Origin: Chytridium lagenaria
Taxonomy: Eukaryota > Chytridiomycota > Chytridiomycetes > Chytridiales > Chytridiaceae
Reading direction: 5' to 3'
DNA: 64,000 nt
Assembly: GCA_025449115.1 (NCBI GenBank)
Contig: JAHLKC010000094.1
Span: forward strand, 1-64,000
Shown: positions 33,567 to 45,228 of the stretch, one piece after another
Numbering within the stretch: the first letter of the stretch is position 1
Layout: the number at the start of each line of letters is the position of its first letter
Position numbers and translations under genes: made by a program
The notes under the pieces: generated by a model
Told to the model about the DNA's origin: nothing
Seen by the model: only the letters and a program-made list of their open reading frames with translations
Databases searched by the model: none

Positions 33567-35414
33567 TCACATCATCCTCTCACATTTAATGTTCAAAGAA
33601 TATATGCTGTGCGGTTCAGCCGTGACGACAACTTTCCCCGAAACCACCATCCCAATCGTCTCTCGAAATACTCGGACATCCATTTCATCAAATGGCGTGA
33701 CGGTAATGTTCACAACATCGTTCAACACATGAAAGCCCTGAAGGTCAAAAAACAGGCTGCGTTCTTGACTGTTTGTCATGAAAACAATAGCGAGTGATTT
33801 TTGGGTCTCATCATACGCCGCAACCGTGTCTCGATTGGTAGTGGGGATGATCAACGCTCCAGCACGAATAAAACGTGTGAAATGAGCGTATATGAAAAAC
33901 TTGCGATTGATCTTGGTGAATGTTCCTAGAATAAAGAAATTGGCTTGAGTAAACATTCATCACCATAACATAACTTTTTGCTGAGAAAATTGGCGTACCT
34001 CGCTTTGGAGAATCTTTCAAATCTTCATCGTAAAACATAGCATTCAACATCCCCCAATCGTTATTTGCCTCAACAACTTGCCAATATACCCATGCAGAAG
34101 GGTGCATGAAATTAATATCCTCAAAAATAGTCTGTGCAAGTACCCGTCCCGACGCCTCTCCATCGCCATACTCTGACATCCACAACTTTTTCAGCACAAC
34201 CCTTCGAAGAATCCTCCGCGTCCTATTCTTCCGCCACGGTTGCAAGCCATAGTAGGAATGCACATTAACTTGATCCATTTCATTTCGTAGCCGAATGTAG
34301 CTCACGATCCCAGTATTGAGACCGTTCTCGTCGGATGACGAGATGAGAATTTGAGATAAATTCTTTCTTGCCATTTCAACGCGAAAAGCCCTAAGCAGGG
34401 TTTCTTGTTCTCCACGATTCACGTTACATCTTTTTTATCAATTGTAAACATAATATTAGTTTAAATAAAACTTTTGGGTAGAGACAACATACCCCTCTTG
34501 AGTGGTTTGACCAAATCTCCACCAACCAGCAGATGGCTCATTGAAAAGTTCAACACTATAAACCGGAACCCTCCATTCTTGAATCGCGTGCTGCGTCACA
34601 TCCGCAACATACTCAGCAAACGCATTCCCAAACTTGTCATCCAACCTCCCTCCCGCCGAGTTCTTCTCGTGCGTCATGAACCACATGGGCGCATTAGCAA
34701 ACAGCTCCACCTTCAAAACTCCTTTGGAAAACATTAGTCAATCTTTTTAAAACATAAACAAAAAAAGAAAAAGATATCCGGATACCCACCTAACTTTGTC
34801 GCAGCAGCCAACATACTCCTCTGATTATCATCCCGACTCCAATCCCATTTCCCCAAAGGATCCTTCTCATCCCTCACCACAAATCCCTCAAGGCGATGAT
34901 GCCACGGTACAAACGCCACGCTCTCAACAGGCTCCTCGCCAAGCACCTTATCGCCTTTCCGTCCAAACCCTCCGAGGTTATACCGGAGAATCTGTAAACC
35001 CAACCCAGGAACGATACGTCCATCCGGGAGTTGCACAGAGTCCATCGAGAAAATCAGGTTGGAAAAGAGGCCTTCGTGGTGGGACTTTCCGACTCCCATA
35101 CCCCACCAACAGAGTGACGTGCCGAAGCCCTCCCATTTTACGGCGTTGCTGGTGGTGCCGTCAATCAGGATGGTGTCGTCATCGTGAGTTAGTGTATGTC
35201 GACGAGTGGTGAATTCGAATGCCGTCGTGGGGGTGTCCCAGGGATTAAAGAGATGGGTGTAGATGGCTGCAGATAGGTAAGAGAAGAACAATGCGGCAGA
35301 CAAGGTGATTTGGGTAAAAAAGAGAATATGGAAAATGGGATGTCGATGAATAGCCTGTCGGAGGATAGCCTCGAGCTCAAGCCACACTTTGGGCTCAGAG
35401 CATGCCTTTTCCAT
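33567..35414 (-). CDS. Membrane-anchored GH30-family glycosidase (endo-beta-1,6-galactanase-like)
   Basis: Glycoside hydrolase of family 30, closest in pattern to fungal endo-beta-1,6-galactanases. The ATG at 35414 (MEKACSEPKVWLELEA) is followed by a hydrophobic stretch at residues 20-45 (ILFFTQITLSAALFFSYL), probably a signal anchor. Catalytic domain landmarks: WEGFGTSLCWWGMGVG, LGLQILRYNLGGFG, VELFANAPMWFMT, the acid/base Glu in VELFNEPSAGWW and the nucleophile Glu in LWMSEYGDGEASG, then WVYWQVVEANNDWGML. The C-terminal beta domain (33970-33567) reads FFIYAHFTRFIRAGALI and ends at MM stop. Three introns at about 34735-34790, 34430-34500 and 33930-34000. A TTG upstream start at 35459 is not credible. 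It could trim cell-wall or plant arabinogalactan; a membrane anchor would place it at the cell surface or in the secretory pathway. Confidence 0.85.
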
Positions 35415-35726
35415 GACGGTCCAGAGGTGTGTGGAACTCAGCAGGGCCTCCCGTCCCAAAATGATTTATTATTTTTTTTATATCTTTATCGGACAAGGTT
35501 CAAAGAACAAATTTGCATCTGGACATTTTGCAACAACCTCAAAGGACCAGCGAACGAACAGAGAAAGGACATTCATCGCGGAACGGATACAAGCACAGGG
35601 ACAAGAAGCAAAGGAACCGTCAAAGCACATTACCTTCGCAGAGGAAAAAGAAGGCGTCACTACATCTTCACACTTTCCTGCTACTACACATCTGAACGAA
35701 ATCAACCCTCAAAACAACTCCCTACC
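35415..35726. promoter_or_regulatory. Divergent promoter region, GH30 gene and MIS12
   Basis: About 310 bases separate the two start codons. It contains an A/T-rich core (tttattattttttttatatc around 35463-35486) and no plausible coding exon. Assignment as a shared promoter is positional only. Confidence 0.4.
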
Positions 35727-37304
35727 ATGCTCTCTGCCCAAACATCCGCAACCACAAGACGGCGCTCCCGCAAATTCAGTCTCGCCGCAGCCTCCTCTGC
35801 CCACTGGAACCGTCCTCACTCCCTCCTAGCCGACGATGACCCACCTCCCGAAACCTCCATGGACATTGACCCACCTCCCGGCATCAATAATGAAACCGCC
35901 ATGGCGACAGTGCGTCAGGAAGAACAGGAACACACGATGCAGAAACTGACGGACGAGACGGAGAGGGAGAGGAAACGAAGGGAGGCGGATTTGGTGGTGG
36001 AACATTTCGGGTTCCCGCCGATTGAGTTTATTGATGATGTGATCAATGCGGTGAATGATTTGATGTATCAGGCTATGGAGGAGTTTCAGAGTTTTGTGGA
36101 TGGAGAGATGGAGGATACGGTTGAGGTGGAGAAGGTGTGTTGAGACACTTTCTTTTTTCCTGTTGCCTAGATTACGTCCGTTTTTGTTCCATTACTTGTG
36201 GTTTGTTTTTTTTATATTTCGTTTAACTCTTTTTCGTTTTTGTTTTTTTCGCAGGGCATGGCGGCATTGGAAACGCTTCTTGAGAGTGCCATCGACAAGA
36301 ACTTTGACAAGTTTGAGTTATACGCTCTTCAAAACATTTTCAGTCTCCCACGAAACGTTGGTGTCGTTTTACCCCAATACAGAGTAAGTCTTTTATTCGT
36401 TCCCTCCCCCCTTTTTCTCGCTCAATGCTGACGTAAAAACCCAGGACGTAGACCCTGAAGCAAGTGAGGAATTAGACCGTGAACTGGATGAGCAGATTGA
36501 ACGTTTGAGAAAGGAATTGATTGCGGTACCCGTTTCCTTGCCTTTTCTCTTCCTCCTTTTTTGTTTAAGGAAACAAATGATTGATGTTTTTTTGATTAGG
36601 AAAAATATATGACGCTCAAGATGAACGCGGCAATGAAATGTCTGGACCATGATCTTCCATGTCTCGAAAAAAATCCTGAACGACCTCAAATCTGGCGTAG
36701 GCTCACTTGCCGATGATGGAGGTACTCCCCTTTACAAGATAAGCCCCCACACATATCCTTTTAACGTTTATTTCAAAAAATAATAATATAGGATCTATCA
36801 TGAAATCCTCCCTCGCGCAACTCACCCACTCCCTTGTTGAGCTCAAGCGTCTCTCCTCATCAGCCATATCGCGGTCCTCTGCGACGGATGCGACGGTATC
36901 CGCTGATGGATTGGTGGAACGATCGCAGTCGCGGTTGAGGCCGCTCACGGAGACGATTTCGGCTTACCTGATGAGAGGGAGGGATGGGGAGGAAGGGAAG
37001 AGTGGGTTTGTGGAGCCTTGGAGGGAGGGGTTGGGGGAGATGCCGAGTAGGGAGGAGGTGGAGGAGGCGAGGATTGTTGGAGGGGTGCCGGAGGTGAGAT
37101 GATGTTCCGTTTTTTTTGTTTTTTTTGGGTTCTTTCCTTGAGATGGATTCCGTTTTTGTTTTTTGTTTTTTTTCGTTGTTTTTTTGTTTTACCTGAGTTT
37201 GTGGTTAAATATGCCTCTTTTTTTTGTTTTTTTTTATCTTTTAGGTGCTGCTGGGTATGAATATGCCGAAAGAAATATCATTGGATCGATTCGCGAGTGC
37301 ATGA
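35727..37304 (+). CDS. MIS12: Kinetochore protein Mis12/Mtw1
   Basis: Subunit of the Mis12 (MIND) complex that joins centromeric chromatin to the Ndc80/KNL1 network. The ATG at 35727 starts a Ser/Arg-rich leader (MLSAQTSATTRRRSRKFSLA) with a Pro/Asp-rich linker. The Mis12 core follows: LVVEHFGFPPIEFIDDVINA, VNDLMYQAMEEFQSFVDGE, GMAALETLLESAIDKNFDKF, ELYALQNIFSLP, then coiled coil EELDRELDEQIERLRKELIA and KYMTLKMNAAMKCLDH. Exons break at 36136/36254, 36384/36445, 36526/36600, 36720/36792 and 37092/37245; the last encodes LGMNMPKEISLDRFASA before TGA 37302-37304. Frame shifts by one base near 36650 (the sense resumes as HVSKKILNDLKSGVGS). About 390 residues; the N-terminal leader is longer than in yeast Mtw1. 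Confidence 0.9.
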
Positions 37305-38427
37305 GTGTTTTTAAATTACTATGATGTTCATTCCGGTCCCTCCTCTTTTCGTCCACTTTGGATGTTTTTGTTCCTTCCCCACCACGTCACCCATACAAAC
37401 CACCACCTCACACTTTTTGTACACTTTTTGTGGTATTCAGTATTTAACGAAAAAAGCTCTATCTGTCCTCTAAACCACTTAGGAAAATGTTGTTTTTTTT
37501 ATTCCGTCGAAACTAATAATTTGGGAAAAAACCAAAAAAAAAAAAAAGAACCATGGCTTTGCTGGTGTTTTTTTTTTTCTAAATGATTTTTTTGTTTCTT
37601 TATGCAACTCTTTTATGATCTGTATCGTTCCATTCCCGTTCCCTCCCTTATTGTACAATAATGAGATAAAAACAAACTTTGCAGTATATTGAATAAGGTG
37701 TATTGGTTTTTTTTTTATGGGATTCGTGTTGATTTTTTTTGGTTTGTTTTTGTTGTTTAAGCGTTGAGTGGTTTTTCTGTTCCTGGAATCCCGCAAGTTT
37801 GTTTTCCCCGGTGAGCAGTTTCCTGTTTACCAAAAAAAAAGAAAAGGTGGGATAGTGGCGTCCTTGAAACATGAAACGAGGTAAGGGGTGTATTTCCGTT
37901 ATTTTCCGACCACACACACACAAACAAACAAAACACTAAAGTTCAACTTCATTTTTTCTCTTCAAAAATACGGGGTTCTCATAATGAAAAAAACACACAG
38001 AATACTTTAAGGAAAATTGAAAGAAAAATGGGAGACGGAAAGAAAGATAAAAAAGGATGCAGCGGGGTGATAGAACCAAGAAAAAGGAAGGATGTTTTTA
38101 AAAAAAGACAACATGGAGTTTTTTGGGTTCAAGTTATCAAAGGAGGGGGATTCTTTTTTTTTTTTTTGTTTTTAGGAGAGATTTTAGAGATTTGAAGAAC
38201 GTGGTTAAAAAAAATATCAAAATGGATAAAGAGATGGGGGGCGATAAACTAAAACTGGGGGTTTAAAAACAAACAAACAAAGAGATGACAGGGATACATA
38301 AAAAAACAACACAGAGAGGGAGGTGGGAAATGTTAAAAAACCCCCAAAAAAGAAAAACAAGAAAAAGAATGTGATGTTAAAAAAAAGGCAATGATGTAGA
38401 TCAAAGACAACAATACAATATAAGGAT
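37305..38427. other. T-rich/A-rich intergenic stretch
   Basis: No gene seen. The convergent 3' ends of MIS12 and the dynein-stalk-like gene flank more than 1 kb rich in long T and A homopolymers (for example runs near 37490, 37535, 37710, 38155). It likely contains both 3' untranslated regions. Hydrophobic open frames here are products of the T runs. Base calls in such runs are least reliable. Confidence 0.5.
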
Positions 38428-39877
38428 TCAAGCCGTCCCCGAGGAAGACGAGGACGCGGGTGGAACAGAGTCACTTGGGATCCAAATGGGTCTACTCGGA
38501 GTATACGTCCTCTCCACGACAACCTCCTCTCCTCCCCATCCTCCCCACCAACCTCCTTCAAAGCCGCAGCCACACGCAACCCACCCGCATCAGCGGCATC
38601 CACAAACAACCGATACCTAGCCAACGTTTTCTCAAGGGCAACCATATCCCGTCTCCTCACACGAAGGTCCTCCGAGATGGCGCAATACTGGAGACAAGCA
38701 GCGACAATGATCAAGAGCTTGTACCCGGCCATAGAGACTTCACGGAGTCGCTCATAGGTCACGTTGGGGTCCATCATGATGATGCGCTCAACGCGTTTAA
38801 TGTTGGCAAAGGGGATATAGTCAACGCCTACACGGAGGTTGGTGAGCCAGGTTTTAAAGTCGTAGCGGGTCATGGTTTTCTTGATGTGGGACCAGGTCAT
38901 GGGGGGTTCGTCGGTGGTTGTGGGAGGGGTGGAAGTGGAAGGCGTGGTGAGAGGGGAGACGGATGCATGGGTAGTGGTGGTGGTGGCGTTCGTTAATGTG
39001 GACGACGATGAGGCGTCACCAGTAGACGAGGATGAAGAGGATGGGAGGGTTGGGAGAGATGCCGCATTGGGCAGGGACGATGATTTCCTTACAAGGAAAC
39101 TGGGGCTCCCTTTCAAGAGACAAAGACACTCACAAACAGTCTTGAGTTCCTCTGGAGGTGTAGCGTACCAAGTGGCCTCTGTGATTTCATTTGTGGTAAT
39201 GTTTCGAAGAAACTGCCTGTAGTGCCTGAGATGCGGGCGTTTCTCCTTTTCCGTCTCCCTGTATCCATCGTCTGCCATGGCGTGCTTGATGGACAAGTCA
39301 ACAATCTGAAGACGAAGACGCTCGCAAAGGGTCACATCGACGAGCGCTCTAAAAGATCTTGAGGAACGACGGACAGAGAGGAGGGTGTTTGTGGGGACAA
39401 GTTTGAAGATGAGAAGGAGGAGTTCGTTGGGGAAGGGAGAGGGTGAGGAGGGGATGTGAAGGTGGTTGTGGATAGCTTTGATAAGAGAGAGGTGGTTGCT
39501 GGAGTAAAGGAGAGTGAGGAGGATGTGGCGAGAGAGGCTCTCCGGCTGCTGCTGTTGCTCTTGCTGGTCTTTCCGTCTTTTACAGGTCTTGTGTTGCTGG
39601 TGGATGTGGATGACCCCGAGGAAAGAGTTGACGTGGACTTTGATGATGAAGAGTTGACAGAAGAAAAGGAAGCGGTGCGACGACGTAGAGGGTTGGACCT
39701 GCTCTGCTGCTGGAGCATCTGTGTTGTGGTTGTCCTCTGGGACAATGAAGACAATGAAGAAGAAGAAGAAGGCTGGCTTGAAGGTCTTTCTGTTGCTGCC
39801 AAAGACAATGAAGAAGTCGAGGTTGAGCGGTTCAAAGAGGAGTGGGAGTAGTTGCTGCTGCTGCTGCTGCTAGTCAT
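38428..39877 (-). CDS. Stand-alone dynein-stalk-like protein with Ser-rich N terminus
   Basis: The ATG at 39877 opens about 170 residues of Ser/Thr-rich low-complexity sequence, starting with a poly-Ser run coded by AGC repeats. After a probable one-base frame break near 39345 comes a segment like the distal stalk / microtubule-binding region of dynein heavy chains: LRHYRQFLRNITTNEITEA, ATPPEELKTVCECLCLLKG (compare the dynein pattern PPxxVxxVxEaxxiLkG), a Ser/Thr insert, then MTWSHIKKTMTRYDFKTWL, IKRVERIIMMDPNVTYERL, REVSMAGYKLLIIVAACLQY and the return helix VALEKTLARYRLFV. There is no AAA ATPase motor. The end is uncertain: one frame runs into AT-rich 3' DNA to 38217, whereas a one-base shift near 38490 ends naturally at VPPASSSSSGTA, 38428. 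Role unknown; microtubule or flagellar association is a guess. Confidence 0.6.
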
Positions 39878-39966
39878 GATAGGATAGGATAGGATAGTTG
39901 AGGTGAGGTGAAGAGAGATAAGGTTGAGTAAGAGTAAGAGAGAGAGGTGTGTGTGAAAGAGTAGGT

Positions 39967-40004
39967 AGTGAGTGAGTGAGTGAGTGAGTGAGTGAGTGAG
40001 TGTG
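39967..40004. repeat. (GTGA)n microsatellite
   Basis: About nine consecutive GTGA units just upstream of the dynein-stalk-like gene start, probably in its 5' leader or promoter. Confidence 0.95.
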
Positions 40005-40509
40005 AGTACTTTCAAGTAAGCAAGTATCTATATATCTATCTATCTATGAATGTAGATATCAAATAACTCCTTTAAAATAAAGCTCTAGTTGATAGTTGAT
40101 AGTAGGTGATAGTAGTAGTAGTAGGTGATGTTGATGATGTTGATGGCAGTAAGCAAAGTATGTAGTAAATATAATATTAATATTTATATTGTAGTAATAC
40201 AGTAGTAGTAGTAGTAAAACAAGTAATTAAAATACTACTAGTCAAATTCTCTCTCTCTCTCGTTACTATCTTTTGTCTCTCATGCTATATATTCATTGTC
40301 CAGTTGTCTCGAACATAATATAAATAAAAAGAAAAAGAGGCGTCCCAATGAAACACCATCTAATTCTAGACCAAACCTATATACTTGTTACACAGAGCTT
40401 ATTTAATATTAACACTGCTGTGTATATAACTAACAAAAATAATATCTTTAATATTTAATACATATATTACCAACTCTTGTTCAAAAAGGAATCACAACCA
40501 CACCCGCAT

Positions 40510-40535
40510 CCACACACACACACACACACACACAT
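40510..40535. repeat. (CA)n microsatellite
   Basis: About twelve CA units followed by catacatt. Part of the same simple-repeat cluster. Confidence 0.95.
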
Positions 40536-40760
40536 ACATTCCACACTCCACACTTCACAAACACATACACGACCTACATTATAGAAAACAACGTCAAAAA
40601 GTAAAAAAAACAAGATAAAAAGTTAAAGCTCTTACAAAGAAAAAAAAAGAAAAACGGAAAATTATAAAAAAAAATTCCATTCACCCACTCCACCACACAC
40701 GCGAAAAAAAAAAAAAGAAAAAACACAACAACCAAAAATATAAACCATCAACAATTGCTA

Positions 40761-43700
40761 CTACGGCTGACTTGCACCCCCTCCAGCATCACGTTCACCA
40801 CTCCCACCATAGTATCCTCCTCCTCCCTGCGTCCATTCCCTACCACCACCTTCCCTCACTTCTCTACTCCCCTCCCCCCGCGTCTCCCATACTCGCCACC
40901 CTCGGAACCCTCATACCCATGATATGGTGGCCCTTGCGAACCCCCTGAATAGTCCTCCCCATACCCACCATGTCTCTCATCTCCACCCCTTCCAGACCGT
41001 GTTGCAAAAGATGATCCCCCCTGCTGATGCCGATGATACTTTTCCCCTTTATCACGATGATGATGATACCCGACATCATCCCTCCCATATCCACCACCAC
41101 CACCATCACCACCCCTCCAATCACCACCACCACCTCTATCATACAACGTCCTCCCACTCTCTCCCCTCCAATCACCTCCAGCTCCACCACGTTTAGAGTA
41201 ATACCCACTCTGCGGCGTCAGCTCTTCTTCATACCGCGTCGTCTGCGGCAACGGTCGATCACTGTAATGCGGTGACGCATGCGCAGACACAGATCCCCCA
41301 GTCCCACGTCTACCCCCGTCACGGTGAGTCGCAGCCCGTCGACTCAACGTCGATCCACCCCCACTCCGATGTCCAGACGTCCTCACCCTACGTCTCTGTC
41401 TTCGTCGTCGTCGATCCCCGCTCTCACTCCCAGAAGACGACCCAGAGTCTGACGAAGAATTCGAGCTCGATGACCCTGAACTGGACGACGACCCGCTCGA
41501 TCCAGACCCAGAACCATCCGACGAAGATCCGTCCCCTTCAGAAGACGAAGAAGACGACGACGACCCATCCCCGGAAGAGGACGACGTAGATGTCACAGAT
41601 TTGGACCTCTTCTTTTGTTGGCGTTTACGTCTCAATCGCCTAGCCTCCTCCATCTCTCTCCTCGACATCTTGCGTCGGCTACGAACATCAGCTTTAGCCT
41701 TCCCTTCCTCCTCTTCACCCTCCACTCCAGTAACAGCTTCAACGGCAGGGAACGCACTTGCTTCTACGCCCTCCCCAAATTCATGACCTCCTCGTCCTTC
41801 AACCGCTTCCCCATTCTCCCCATCCGCACCAGCCCCACCATCCCCTTCAACCTCCAGATCCCTCCCCGACTTTCGACTCGCCCGTCTCCTCCTCTCTCTT
41901 TCCTTCTCCTTCTCCCTCCTCTGCCTCTCCTTTTCTCGTTCCCTCTCCTTCTCCCTCTCCCTTCGACTCCCTTCCTCTCATCCCCATCCCTCTCCCCCGC
42001 CTCCTCTTCTCCCTCTCATACCTCTCCTTCTCCTTTCTCCTCCTCCGTCTCCTCTCCTCTTCCCCTTCCTCACCTTCACCTCCCTCCTCTCCGTCCTCAC
42101 GCGCCCTCCACTCTTCCTCCTCTTCCTCTCACCACCATCCTCTTCATCCTCACCCTTCTCCGCACCCTCTTCCTCCACCTCAACATCCCCTTCTCCTTCA
42201 CGTCTCTTTCGGCGGCTAGAGCTCGACTTGGAGGCATGTCCGTCACGGCCATTGCTCGATCGGTGTCCGTGTCGGCGGCGTCCAGACTCTCCTTCTTCAC
42301 CCTCTTCGCCTTCCCCCTTGTGGCGCGATTTCACTTCACCCGAATTATCTTCAGCGGGTGCCTCCCCACTCCCTAAAATTACAAATCAGCATCGAAAAAA
42401 AATACGATTCCCGAAAAAAAAACTCAACAAAAGGCGCCAACCAAAAAAAATAAAAATAAAAATAAAAGGCAAGACACCTACCATTAACAGCATCCCCCTT
42501 CTCACCCATCTCCTCATCCTCCTCATCCTTCCTCCTCCTATTCTTCTCATTCCTCTGCTTCCTCTTCAAAGTTCGCGCAATCTCCCTCTCCTCCTTTGCC
42601 CGTTCCTGCTCAAGTCTCACCCTCTCCCTCTCCTCCGCCTCAACCCTCTCCCTCTCTTTCCGTTCCTCCTCCTCCCTCAACTCCCTCTCCCGTCGCTCCT
42701 CCTCCTCCCGCTTCCTCTCCTCCTCCTCCAGTCTCTCCCGTTCAATCCTCTCCTCCTCAGCCCGTTTCCGTTCCTCCTCCTCCCGAATCAACCGCTTCCT
42801 CTCAACTTCTGCTGCCTTGGCTTCACGGAGTTCACGAATCCGAGCATCATACTCATTCTTGCGTTCCTCCATTTTACGGAGATGGTCTGCGAGAATCGCG
42901 TCTTGCTCACGGAGAAACTCTTGGTACTTGGCATCTTCTTCCGCCATTTGCGTGTTGTAGACAATAAGATCAGGGTCGGTCTCCTCTTCAACAAGTCCCG
43001 AGTCCTAAACAACATTCTAACATAAGTATACACTCAACACACCCAAGCTTCCAAAGCTCATCCACTGAATGAACTATATAAAATTTATAAAAGGTGACTC
43101 ACCGTCAACCTCGATGTAATCTTCATTGATATCACAGGATCATGATGTCCTGACGATGGATGCGGTGTCGACGAAGAAGTTCCATTACTCTTCTTTTTCA
43201 ACAAATTCTTCGGATCCATCACATAAACCTTCTTCATCGTCGACTTCTTCTTTCCCTTCTCATCCTCCTTATTCTTCTCAGCCTCCGCAAACGGATTCTT
43301 AATATGCTGTTTCGCTAATCAAACTGATCAACAAATGGATAATAGAAAGTTTGTAAAAGAAAAAGAAAAACTTACAAGCCTCCAAATACATCATCCAGGC
43401 CTGCTGAAACATCATATTATGCTGCTGTACCTCCTCCTCTGTCGGTATATAATTCCAGCCTCATCATAATACCCACGTCCCCCATACATCCCCCAGACGC
43501 CATCTGGCTCTGATACCACTGCTGATAATACTGCTCATACGTCATCTCCCCTCCCCATCTCCTTGATACCCTTCCCAGTTTTGCGCCGCATCCGACTCCA
43601 CCGCCAACGCCGTCGTCTGCTCCGTCGCATCCGTCATCTCCACGTCGTTCGGATCAAAGGCGTGGTCCTTTGCGGGTGGAGCGGGAGCGGGGAGGGCGTA

Positions 43701-43820
43701 GTAGGAGGACGTGGTGAGACCTTCAGTGTCTTCAAGTTCTATCGACTTTTCGGGGTCATAAGGGGTTTCTTCAGCCACCATTTCTTGTTGGGCCTCCCAA
43801 CTGGCTCCAGCACTCATCAT
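40761..43820 (-). CDS. Charged low-complexity protein with Ser/Arg, Glu/Arg coiled coil and Gly-rich tail
   Basis: The ATG at 43820 starts an acidic, Pro/Ala-rich leader (MMSAGASWEAQQEMVAEE), then a Tyr/Gln-rich piece (EQYYQQWYQSQMASGG, NYIPTEEEVQQHNMMFQQAW), the basic block KQHIKNPFAEAEKNKEDEKG and KKVYVMDPKNLLKKK, a long single-helix Glu/Arg coiled coil (42940-42500), a basic stretch (42334-41780), a Ser/Asp/Gly run with RRRRRQRRR (41600-41380) and a Gly/Tyr/Arg/His-rich tail. This composition is typical of nuclear RNA-binding or splicing-associated proteins with phase-separating tails, but I see no RRM, WW or G-patch. One-base breaks occur at 43548-43551 (C run), near 43485 and near 40870; in the last case the frame continues to a TAG at 40761, otherwise it stops at 40856. 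Function not assigned. Confidence 0.65.
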
Positions 43821-44734
43821 TGATCTTATTGTTGTAAAACAGAGTCAGTTCATCTACCCATTCAAAACCTTGTTCAAGTTTTTCAATGCCAAACCTGGTT
43901 TAAGCTCCTCAATCTGGCTTTTTACGTGGTAACGCTCAAGTTTCCTATTCAACGCACCTATGCAACGAGAAGGAGGTCAGAATCATTCTCTATGTCTGTA
44001 CTATACCGCAGCAAAGGAATCTGCATCCATCCCACCACAAAACCACATATAATAACATATTTAATAAACCTTCACCCCTTCTCGTCCTTTCATTGCATCA
44101 CACAATGTCTGGGATAAGAAGGAGAGGTGAAAAACGGAAAACAAGCCCCTCTCTGAAAACGCCTTCCCCCAACCCCTTCAATTCAATGATAACTGCATTC
44201 GGGATGATGAATGCTGTGTAAAGGGGAACGCCTTTATCATGTGTCAGATGGACTCTCCCGCTCACGAACCTTTCGTTGTTTTTGTTGGACAACTGCGGTG
44301 ATATTCAATGACCCAAGCAGCAGTTAAATATTATTGTCTGAAATCTGAAAAAAATGTTTTTCGAGGGTGCAGATGTTAATAGCAATTTTGCGTTGAACTG
44401 GCTGATGCTTTGTATATGGAAGCTTTTAGGTGTTTAGTTATTTCTTGCATTGCGCTCACGGTAAACTGCAGAGTAAACCCAAGTTTTTTAAAATCACAAG
44501 CTAATTCATGTTATATTTTTTTCTTTGCTCTATCCGCATTTATAGCGTCAATAAAAAAAACACTACAAAAAACGAATGGAATCTCATACTTTCATGAAGT
44601 AGTATCCGTAACATCCGTTGAGCTAGTCCCCTCCCTTCCGGTGAGTAAACAACAAAAGCAAGTAAAAAGAAAAAAAAAAAAAAGGTTGCGACATTCTTTA
44701 TAAAGCCGACAATTCATTTTGCTCAAAGTGAAAG
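43821..44734. other. Intergenic region upstream of RPB12
   Basis: About 900 bases between two divergent genes. Only short unrecognised open frames are present, including one of 64 codons on the minus strand (44292-44098). A run of A at 44671-44683 lies about 50 bases before the RPB12 start. Promoters of both neighbours are expected here. Confidence 0.4.
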
Positions 44735-45091
44735 ATGGAGCAACCAAGGAGAGGGACGGACGTCACTTACATCTGCGGAGGTGAGGATTCGACTTGATGC
44801 AAACCAGCTTTTAACTAAGCAATCCAATTAGAATGCGGTGCGGATAACGAAATCAAGGTGAGAAATCGATGGAAAGATTTGAAGGATTTGAAAAGAACAT
44901 GGAAGACTTATCCTATTCCTTGATAGCCCCGTGAGCCTATCCGTTGCAAGGAGTGCGGATTCCGAATCATGTACAAGAAGAGGACCAAGAGAAGTATGTT
45001 TGAGTTTATTTGCAGTCATTATGGTCGTCATATTGACCGAAATCCCTTTTCCACAACAACAACAACAGTGGTTCAATTTGAGGCCCGCTAA
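44735..45091 (+). CDS. RPB12: RNA polymerase I/II/III common subunit RPABC4 (Rpb12)
   Basis: Small zinc-binding subunit shared by all three nuclear RNA polymerases. Four exons can be placed exactly: 44735-44780, 44832-44857, 44927-44993 and 45069-45091. The spliced product begins [20 protein letters not shown], continues [18 protein letters not shown] and ends [15 protein letters not shown]. The four zinc cysteines occur as two CxxC pairs (CGEC and CKEC) and the RMVQFEAR ending is nearly invariant. No frame break. The three introns (51, 69 and 75 bases) are larger than the exons, a useful standard for splice signals here: donors GTGAGG, GTGAGA and GTATGT. Confidence 0.97.
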
Positions 45092-45228
45092 ACCAGCCAT
45101 ATGTGACAAAAGACTTTCACATCATACCCCATCACCACCACCGCTCTTTTAATTAAAGCTTGTAAAAGCATCATGATATCTTCAATAAAAGAAATCAGTT
45201 GTATTTGTTTAGATATTTGGTATATATA

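Larger units (their letters stand above)
39878..40760. repeat. Microsatellite-rich intergenic region
   Basis: Contains many short tandem repeats between two minus-strand genes: GTGA units at 39967-40004, TATC at 40027-40046, GTA/GAT-type at 40090-40146 and 40198-40216, CT at 40248-40261 and CA at 40510-40535, plus A runs at 40600-40730. No coding sequence is seen. The promoter of the dynein-stalk-like gene presumably lies in the first few hundred bases. Confidence 0.8.

Noticed and set aside
35463..35829. Open frames upstream of the MIS12 start
   Set aside because: Read from the divergent promoter into the MIS12 exon in a wrong frame; the MIS12 ATG at 35727 is in a better context and matches the family.
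37479..38400. Hydrophobic Phe/Leu/Lys-rich open frames
   Set aside because: Produced by T and A homopolymers in intergenic DNA; no membrane-protein pattern or conserved residues.
39456..39851. Plus-strand open frame rich in Glu, Asp and Val
   Set aside because: Antisense of the poly-Ser/Thr leader of the dynein-stalk-like gene.
41615..42376. Long plus-strand open frame rich in Ser, Pro and Leu
   Set aside because: It is the mirror of the Glu/Arg/Ser low-complexity gene on the minus strand; no start context, introns or domain of its own.
44098..44292. Minus-strand open frame of 64 codons
   Set aside because: No start context, homology or splice partners recognised; left within the intergenic region.
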